Notes under the pieces: model-generated
Told to the model about the DNA's origin: nothing
Database searches by the model: none
Seen by the model: the letters and a program-made list of their open reading frames with translations, nothing else
Shown: piece by piece, positions 58,660 through 64,000 of the stretch
Numbering within the stretch: the stretch's first letter is position 1
Layout of the letters: each line of letters opens with the position of its first letter
Program-made: the position numbers and the translations under genes
Source of the DNA: Oceanisphaera sp. IT1-181
GTDB lineage: Bacteria; Pseudomonadota; Gammaproteobacteria; Enterobacterales; Aeromonadaceae
Direction of reading: 5' to 3'
NCBI RefSeq assembly: GCF_033807535.1
Contig: NZ_CP136856.1
Span: 166,001-230,000 of the forward strand
DNA length: 64,000 bases

Positions 58660-59991
58660 ATGGCCAAAAAACCAGGATTAGAATCTAAAAGCGCACAAGG
58701 TGGGCTGGGTGAATTGAAGAGTCGTTTACTCTTCGTTCTTATCGCGATTGTTGTCTTTCGCGCCGGTTCCTATGTGCCTATTCCTGGAATTGACGCCGCC
58801 GTACTTGCCGAGTTGTTTAAACAGCAACAGGGCACCATCATTGAAATGTTTAACATGTTCAGTGGTGGCGCCCTGGAGCGAGCGTCTATACTGGCGCTGG
58901 GTATAATGCCGTATATTTCTGCGTCCATTATTATCCAGTTGCTGACTGTGGTTCACCCCGCTTTAGCTGAGCTAAAGAAGGAAGGTGAATCTGGCCGTCG
59001 TAAGATCAGTCAGTACACCCGGTATGGCACGCTCGTGCTCGGCACCATCCAGGCCATCGGTATCGCTACCGGCTTACCAAATATGATGCCAGGACTTGTG
59101 GTTAACGCAGGACTGCCATTCTATTTCACAGCTGTAGTGAGCTTGGTCACCGGTACCATGTTCTTAATGTGGTTAGGTGAACAGGTTACCGAACGAGGCA
59201 TTGGCAATGGTATCTCGTTGATAATCTTCGTGGGTATTGTTGCTGGTCTGCCATCGGCTATTGGTGCCACGGCAGAGCAGGCGCGTCAGGGGGAATTGCA
59301 CGTATTGTTGCTGTTGCTACTGGCCGTGATTGTGTTTGCAGTAACCTTTTTTGTGGTATTTGTTGAACGTGGCCAGCGCCGCATTGTGGTGAACTACGCC
59401 AAACGTCAACAAGGCCGTCAGGTTTTTGCAGCACAAAGTACACACCTGCCCTTGAAAGTGAATATGGCGGGGGTTATTCCGGCAATTTTCGCATCCAGTA
59501 TTATTCTTTTCCCAGGTACCGTAGCCTCATGGTTCGGCCAAGGAGAAGGGTGGTTCGCCAATGCACTGCAAGAGGTTTCTCTTGCCCTGCAACCTGGTCA
59601 GCCGCTGTATGTGCTACTGTATGCAACTGCTATTATCTTTTTCTGTTTCTTCTATACCGCGTTGGTGTTTAACCCGCGTGAGACGGCAGATAACTTGAAA
59701 AAGAGTGGTGCGTTTATCCCAGGCATACGCCCAGGTGAGCAAACCGCGCGCTATATCGATAAGATAATGACTCGCCTAACCTTGGTTGGTGCGCTGTACA
59801 TTACCTTCGTCTGTTTAGTGCCACAGTTTCTGATGACAGCTTGGAACGTCCAGTTCTACTTTGGTGGTACTTCGCTGTTAATTATTGTGGTCGTCATCAT
59901 GGACTTCATGGCTCAGGTGCAAACCCACATGATGTCTCATCAGTATGGCGACGTGATGAAAAAAGCGAATCTGAAAGGTTACAACCGCTAA
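58660..59991 (+). CDS. secY: Protein translocase subunit SecY
   Basis: The 443-residue protein has ten membrane segments and the standard landmarks: RAGSYVPIPGID, ALGIMPYISASIIIQLL, ERGIGNGISLIIFVGIVAGLP, and PRETADNLKKSGAFIPGIRPGEQTARYI with the C5 loop Arg. It forms the SecYEG channel for export and membrane insertion. It follows rplO by 8 nt and precedes rpmJ by 26 nt, as in other gammaproteobacteria. Confidence 0.98.
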   Translation: MAKKPGLESKSAQGGLGELKSRLLFVLIAIVVFRAGSYVPIPGIDAAVLAELFKQQQGTIIEMFNMFSGGALERASILALGIMPYISASIIIQLLTVVHPALAELKKEGESGRRKISQYTRYGTLVLGTIQAIGIATGLPNMMPGLVVNAGLPFYFTAVVSLVTGTMFLMWLGEQVTERGIGNGISLIIFVGIVAGLPSAIGATAEQARQGELHVLLLLLLAVIVFAVTFFVVFVERGQRRIVVNYAKRQQGRQVFAAQSTHLPLKVNMAGVIPAIFASSIILFPGTVASWFGQGEGWFANALQEVSLALQPGQPLYVLLYATAIIFFCFFYTALVFNPRETADNLKKSGAFIPGIRPGEQTARYIDKIMTRLTLVGALYITFVCLVPQFLMTAWNVQFYFGGTSLLIIVVVIMDFMAQVQTHMMSHQYGDVMKKANLKGYNR

Positions 59992-60017
59992 GATTCGGTA
60001 ATTTACGGAGTTAAGCA

Positions 60018-60131
60018 ATGAAAGTTCGCGCTTCCGTTAAGGCAATTTGCCGTAACTGCAAAATCGTTAAACGCCACGGCGTAGTACGTGTTCTTTGCTC
60101 TGAGCCTAGACACAAACAGCGTCAAGGCTAA
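60018..60131 (+). CDS. rpmJ: 50S ribosomal protein L36 (zinc-ribbon form)
   Basis: This 37-codon gene starts MKVRASVKAICRNCKIVKRH and ends CSEPRHKQRQG. The Cys residues at 11, 14 and 27 plus His 32 form the zinc-ribbon of C+ type L36. GGAG lies 8 nt upstream of ATG 60018. It is the last gene of the spc operon. Zinc-dependent L36 usually has a zinc-free paralogue under Zur control elsewhere, which would fit the Zur site in this window. That paralogue is not seen here. Confidence 0.95.
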   Translation: MKVRASVKAICRNCKIVKRHGVVRVLCSEPRHKQRQG

Positions 60132-60164
60132 AAAGTTACGGTTTAACTTGTAATTTAAAGGCGA

Positions 60165-60183
60165 GCTGGCTAAAGTAGCCAGC
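60165..60183 (+). other. Hairpin in the rpmJ-rpsM gap
   Basis: GCTGGCTA and TAGCCAGC form an 8-bp stem with a 3-nt loop in the 143-nt gap before rpsM. No T-tract follows. In E. coli the corresponding leader is folded into a pseudoknot bound by S4, so this hairpin may belong to the alpha operon leader or be a leaky attenuator. The full fold was not computed. Confidence 0.5.
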
Positions 60184-60274
60184 CTCCCTTGTTAAGGGTG
60201 TGTCTGTACAGTCGTTGCGTATCCTAGACGGGCTTTGCAATGGCTAAATATTTATAACTTTGTAGGAGTGCATA

Positions 60275-60631
60275 GTGGCCCGTATCGCTGGCATTAACAT
60301 TCCTGACCATAAACATGCAGTTATTGCTTTAACTGCGATTTATGGCATAGGTCTTACCCGCTCACAAGCCATTTGTGCTGCAGCCGGTATCGCTGAGAAT
60401 GTGAAGATTAAAGAATTGGATGAAGCTCAGGTAGAAACCCTGCGTGAGCAAGTTGCAAAGTTCATCGTTGAAGGTGATCTGCGTCGCGAAATCTCCATGA
60501 ACATAAAGCGTCTGATGGACCTGGGTTGTTACCGAGGTTTGCGTCATCGCCGCAGCCTACCCCTTCGTGGTCAGCGCACTAAGACTAATGCGCGTACGCG
60601 CAAAGGTCCTCGTAAACCGATCAAGAGATAA
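60275..60631 (+). CDS. rpsM: 30S ribosomal protein S13
   Basis: The 118-residue protein starts at GTG 60275, with AGGAG 6 nt upstream; a GTG start is also used in E. coli rpsM. It has ARIAGINIPDHKHAVIALTAIYGIG and GLRHRRSLPLRGQRTKTNARTRKGPRKP. It contacts tRNA and bridges to the 50S subunit. It heads the alpha operon, which S4 represses by binding the rpsM leader in E. coli. Confidence 0.98.
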   Translation: MARIAGINIPDHKHAVIALTAIYGIGLTRSQAICAAAGIAENVKIKELDEAQVETLREQVAKFIVEGDLRREISMNIKRLMDLGCYRGLRHRRSLPLRGQRTKTNARTRKGPRKPIKR

Positions 60632-60645
60632 CGGGAAGGTAGATC

Positions 60646-61038
60646 ATGGCTAAAACTCCAGCTCGTAGTACGCGTAAGCGCGTCAAAAAGCAGGTGAGCG
60701 ATGGGATTGCCCACGTTCATGCATCTTTCAACAACACCATAGTAACTATTACTGATCGTCAGGGTAATGCTCTTTCTTGGGCAACTGCTGGTGGTTCAGG
60801 TTTCCGTGGTTCGCGCAAATCAACTCCGTTCGCTGCTCAAGTAGCTGCAGAACGCGCTGGTGAAGTTGCGAAAGAATACGGTGTTAAAAACCTAGAAGTA
60901 ATGGTGAATGGTCCGGGTCCGGGCCGCGAGTCATCTATTCGTGCATTGAATGCTGCGGGTTTCCGCATCACCAATATCACTGATGTGACTCCGATTCCGC
61001 ACAACGGTTGTCGTCCTCCGAAGAAGCGTCGCGTATAA
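60646..61038 (+). CDS. rpsK: 30S ribosomal protein S11
   Basis: The 130-residue protein contains GIAHVHASFNNTIVTITDRQGNALSWATAGG and ends NGCRPPKKRRV, the S11 hallmark. It lies in the 30S platform and contacts the mRNA Shine-Dalgarno region. It follows rpsM by 14 nt. Confidence 0.98.
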   Translation: MAKTPARSTRKRVKKQVSDGIAHVHASFNNTIVTITDRQGNALSWATAGGSGFRGSRKSTPFAAQVAAERAGEVAKEYGVKNLEVMVNGPGPGRESSIRALNAAGFRITNITDVTPIPHNGCRPPKKRRV

Positions 61039-61068
61039 CACTTCTTGTAGGATAGTTGGAGAAAGAAC

Positions 61069-61689
61069 ATGGCAAGATATTTGGGTCCCAAACTCAAACT
61101 GAGTCGTCGTGAAGGTACTGACTTGTTTTTAAAGTCTGGTGTCCGCTCGATTGAGTCAAAATGTAAGATTGATACTGCACCTGGTCAACACGGCGCGCGT
61201 AAAGCCCGTTTGTCCGACTACGGTGTACAGCTGCGTGAAAAGCAGAAAGTTCGTCGTATGTATGGCGTACTGGAAAAGCAATTCCGTAACTATTATAAAG
61301 AAGCTGCTCGCTTGAAAGGCAATACTGGTGCAAACCTGTTGCAGCTGCTGGAAGGACGTTTAGACAACGTTGTTTACCGCATTGGTTTTGGCTCTACACG
61401 TGCCGAATCACGCCAGTTGATCAGCCACAAGGCGATCCTGGTAAACGGTAAGGTTGTGAACATTCCTTCGTTCCAAGTTTCTCCCGAGGATGTTATCAGC
61501 ATTCGCGAGAAGGCGAAGAAACAAGCCCGGATCAAAGCCGCTCTTGAGGTTTCCGGTCAACGCGAAAAGCCGACTTGGGTAGAAGTTGACGTTACTAACA
61601 TGCAAGGCGTATACAAGCGTCTTCCTGAGCGTAGCGACCTATCTGCCGAAATCAACGAACAGCTGATCGTCGAGCTTTACTCTAAGTAA
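61069..61689 (+). CDS. rpsD: 30S ribosomal protein S4
   Basis: The 206-residue protein is the E. coli length. It starts ARYLGPKLKLSRREGTDLFLKSG and contains an S4 RNA-binding domain (LEGRLDNVVYRIGFGSTRAESRQLISHKAILVNGKVVNIPSF). It is a primary 16S rRNA binder and the autogenous repressor of the alpha operon. It follows rpsK by 30 nt and precedes rpoA by 24 nt. Confidence 0.98.
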   Translation: MARYLGPKLKLSRREGTDLFLKSGVRSIESKCKIDTAPGQHGARKARLSDYGVQLREKQKVRRMYGVLEKQFRNYYKEAARLKGNTGANLLQLLEGRLDNVVYRIGFGSTRAESRQLISHKAILVNGKVVNIPSFQVSPEDVISIREKAKKQARIKAALEVSGQREKPTWVEVDVTNMQGVYKRLPERSDLSAEINEQLIVELYSK

Positions 61690-61713
61690 AGCTAGCTTCA
61701 AAGAGAGGACACA

Positions 61714-62703
61714 ATGCAGGGTTCTGTAACAGATTTTCTTAAGCCGCGTCTGGTTGATATCGAACAGATCAGCCCGACTCATGCCAAGGTGACTCTCGAG
61801 CCGCTGGAGCGTGGCTTTGGTCACACGTTGGGTAATACGCTACGTCGTATTCTGCTCTCATCCATGCCGGGTTGTGCGATTACTGAAGTCGAAGTCGACG
61901 GTGTACTGCACGAGTACAGCAGCAAGGAAGGTATTCAGGAAGATGTCCTGGAAATCTTGCTTAACTTGAAAGAAGTTGCTGTGAAGCTGGAAGGCAAGGA
62001 CGAAGTCAGCCTTACTTTGACCAAAACTGGTGCAGGTCCCGTAACTGCAGGCGACATCACCCATGGTGATGACGTTGAGATTGTTAACCCAGAGCACGTT
62101 ATCTGTCATCTGACAGGCAATGATGCCGAAATCAGCATGCGTTTAAGAGTGCAACGCGGCCGAGGCTATGTACCTGCTTCTGCCCGTGCGCACACTGAAG
62201 ACGATGAGCGTCCAATTGGTCGTTTATTGCTGGATGCGGCTTATAGCCCGGTGGTTCGAATCGCCTATAATGTTGAGGCGGCCCGTGTTGAACAGCGTAC
62301 CGATTTAGATAAGCTGGTTATCGACATGGAAACTAACGGTACGTTAGATCCTGAAGAAGCTATCCGTCGTGCAGCCACTATTATGGCTGAGCAACTGGAA
62401 GCCTTCGTTGATTTACGTGATGTTAGCGAACCAGAAGAGAAAGAAGACAAGCCTGAGTTCGATCCGATACTGCTGCGTCCTGTCGACGATCTAGAGCTGA
62501 CAGTTCGCTCTGCGAACTGTCTGAAGGCTGAAGCGATCCACTACATTGGTGATCTGGTACAGCGTACCGAAGTTGAGTTGTTAAAGACTCCTAACTTAGG
62601 TAAGAAATCTCTTACTGAGATTAAAGACGTGTTAGCGTCACGCGGCTTGTCTCTGGGCATGCGCCTCGAGAATTGGCCGCCAGCTAGCATCGCTGACGAA
62701 TAA
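61714..62703 (+). CDS. rpoA: RNA polymerase alpha subunit
   Basis: The 329-residue protein matches E. coli RpoA in length. The N-terminal assembly domain has [37 protein letters not shown]. An acidic linker ([12 protein letters not shown]) leads to the C-terminal domain ([57 protein letters not shown]) that binds UP elements and activators. An AT-rich, UP-like stretch is present upstream of the putative rRNA promoter at the right end of the window. Confidence 0.99.
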
Positions 62704-62746
62704 ACCGGGTCACGGTTTTACAGATTTAGTTAGGAAGGATTAGTTC

Positions 62747-63139
62747 ATGCGCCATCGTAAGAGTGGTCGTCAACTTAACCGGAACAGCAGCCACCGTCAG
62801 GCAATGTTCCGCAACATGGCTAGCTCCTTGGTTCGTCATGCAGTTATTAAAACGACACTGCCCAAGGCAAAAGAGCTACGTCGTGTTGTTGAGCCTTTGA
62901 TCACATTGGCTAAAGTCGACACAGTAGCTAACCGTCGTTTGGCATTTGCCCGTACTCGCGACAGCGAAGTAGTTGGTATTTTGTTCAACGATTTGGGACC
63001 TCGCTACCAGGAGCGTCCGGGTGGATACACCCGCATCCTGAAGTGTGGTTTCCGTGCAGGCGATAACGCACCTATGGCTTATATTGAGCTGGTAGGTCGT
63101 GATATCAATGCATCAGTAGTAGACGCTACTGAAGAGTAA
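62747..63139 (+). CDS. rplQ: 50S ribosomal protein L17
   Basis: The 130-residue protein starts MRHRKSGRQLNRNSSHRQAMFRNMASSLVRHAVIKTTLPKAKELRRVVEPLITLAK, classic L17, and is three residues longer than in E. coli at its acidic tail. It ends the alpha operon; a strong terminator follows after 5 nt. Confidence 0.98.
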   Translation: MRHRKSGRQLNRNSSHRQAMFRNMASSLVRHAVIKTTLPKAKELRRVVEPLITLAKVDTVANRRLAFARTRDSEVVGILFNDLGPRYQERPGGYTRILKCGFRAGDNAPMAYIELVGRDINASVVDATEE

Positions 63140-63144
63140 GAATC

Positions 63145-63169
63145 AAAAGCCGGGCTCGCCCGGCTTTTT
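63145..63169 (+). terminator. Terminator of the alpha operon
   Basis: AAAAGCCGGGC and GCCCGGCTTTTT form a strong stem with a TC loop and T-tract, directly after the rplQ stop. Confidence 0.92.
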
Positions 63170-63833
63170 CTTGTCTACTCCCCAGCAATTCCCCTCTATA
63201 TAAGACACAGCTTTAAGTCATGTGCCATTCACTCTAAGAACATACCTCGCAACACCACGCCTTTACGCCTAGCTGAGAACAAAAAATCTTCTACCTTAAT
63301 TATCTCTGATCGCGCAAAACACTGACCTTGCTTCTTATACCTACTCAATCCTGTATCTAGCACTTAGGTATTAAAGCTAATCCTAGATCCACTTCAGGTA
63401 TAAGAAGAACAGCAGAACCAGACGAGCAACAAAACAGACGCTAAGTCTTCAGCCTGACAATCTTCCTCTGATATAGCTCGGCCGGTGCTACTGTTTATCG
63501 CGAGCTAAACGCTGATAGTCCCGACTACAACTATCTACCTATATATGCAAGTGGCAGCTGAAACGACGAGAGCCATGAATAGTGAAGAAGCTGCGATTAA
63601 GGCACCAAGCTCACCAGCAGTGCGACTTTTTCTTGGCTTTTTAATATGAATTCTAAATTAAACATTCAATATTGCTAAGAAGCAGGGCGCTCAGTACTTG
63701 GTTTATGTCTCCGCCTCACCCCTAACACTTCACACCATACCGGCTTAATGTGCATAACTCTGTGGGTATCTTGTGTGCTTGCTGGTTGTTTAAGCAGTCA
63801 GTCATCAAAGTGTCATTTATCGTGTAAAAGCCC

Positions 63834-63861
63834 TTGCGTGAAAAGCTGAGATCTCTATACT
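63834..63861 (+). promoter_or_regulatory. Upstream promoter of the probable rRNA operon
   Basis: TTGCGT (63834-63839) and TATACT (63856-63861) are 16 bp apart, followed by a GC-rich discriminator (CCACCCC). It is 106 bp upstream of a second promoter, matching the tandem layout of rrn operons. Confidence 0.7.
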
Positions 63862-63939
63862 CCACCCCACTGACACGGAGCAAGCCGCTCACGGTCACAA
63901 GGGTTTGCAGAGAACGAAAAATTAGTTTGAAATAAACAC

Positions 63940-63967
63940 TTGACGAACACTGAGGAGTGCGTAGAAT
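63940..63967 (+). promoter_or_regulatory. Proximal promoter of the probable rRNA operon
   Basis: TTGACG (63940-63945) and TAGAAT (63962-63967) are separated by 16 bp, the usual rrn spacing. An A/T-rich block just upstream (AAAAATTAGTTTGAAATAAA, ending 63936) resembles an UP element. The downstream ACGGTCACGCTCT leads into the boxA start at the window edge. Confidence 0.78.
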
Positions 63968-64000
63968 ACGCATCCCTGACCTGAGATACGGTCACGCTCT

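Larger units (their letters stand above)
63170..64000. other. Non-coding region preceding a probable rRNA operon
   Basis: No coding frame or tRNA is visible. The first 600 nt show nothing recognisable and are moderately AT-rich. From about 63830 on there are two promoters (63834-63861 and 63940-63967). The last bases, GCTCT at 63996-64000, match the start of the boxA sequence GCTCTTTAACA that opens gammaproteobacterial rRNA leaders. The rRNA genes themselves would lie outside the window. Confidence 0.7.

Noticed and set aside
63170..63830. Possible tRNA or small RNA genes after rplQ
   Set aside because: No cloverleaf, CCA-type end or clear promoter-terminator pair was found by eye; a covariance scan would be needed.
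1..64000. CRISPR arrays, toxin-antitoxin or phage-defence systems
   Set aside because: No regularly spaced repeats, Cas proteins or paired toxin-antitoxin genes were seen. The RHH gene at 36053 was considered as an antitoxin, but its partner is an esterase.

Overview
The window looks like a chromosomal segment of a marine-type gammaproteobacterium. The best guess is the Aeromonadales (Oceanimonas/Oceanisphaera-like) or a near relative. This rests on the gene repertoire: a fused argH-GNAT gene, a metJ/metB-metL regulon, enterobacterial/vibrio-style S10-spc-alpha ribosomal operons, and nudE-cysQ beside hslR-hslO-pckA. The species assignment is inference. Almost everything is housekeeping. No prophage, complete insertion sequence, CRISPR array or recognisable defence system was found.

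Layout. 1-760: the 5' part of an AT-rich secreted polysaccharide lyase-like gene that runs off the left edge. 1.2-21.1 kb: an old conserved block (tex, greB ... pckA, hslO, hslR | nudE, cysQ). In place of envZ-ompR between greB and pckA it carries accessory genes: a Zur-box-controlled zinc GTPase with its DUF1826 partner, a Rho-binding antiterminator, an Lrp-type regulator with azlCD, sodC, a YdeP-type molybdo-oxidoreductase with a divergent LysR regulator, and a PAS-GGDEF-EAL protein. 21.2-25.3 kb: divergent metJ | metB-metL with four tandem met boxes. 25.6-35.8 kb: aspA, a Nudix gene, a GlsB-like protein, a decayed DUF1513 fragment, a glutamine-type ABC transporter, ybaK, a BASS symporter, and a TPM/LemA cluster with DUF488. 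36.0-38.0 kb: a ribbon-helix-helix regulator with two direct-repeat operator-like sequences, followed by a polyhydroxyalkanoate depolymerase-family esterase.

38.2-48.9 kb: ppc, then divergent argE | argC-B-F-G and argH(A). A pair of ArgR boxes 3 bp apart lies between argE and argC. argH(A) is cut off from argG by a terminator and a repeat-filled gap. 49.3-63.2 kb: the S10 operon (rpsJ to rpsQ), spc operon (rplN to rpmJ) and alpha operon (rpsM to rplQ), in canonical order. They include the 37-residue rpmJ at 60018-60131. 63.2-64.0 kb: non-coding DNA that ends in two tandem strong promoters and the first bases of a boxA-like sequence, so an rRNA operon probably starts just past the right edge.

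The more unusual material is mostly non-coding. There is a 37-bp dispersed repeat (two copies, one mismatch), one copy of which abuts the broken DUF1513 gene. A diverged family of intergenic inverted repeats is built from short degenerate words. A MITE-like inverted pair lies upstream of argH(A). The AT-rich lyase gene at the left edge and the RHH/depolymerase pair are the most distinctive accessory coding units. I do not see convincing evidence for a wholly new biological system.
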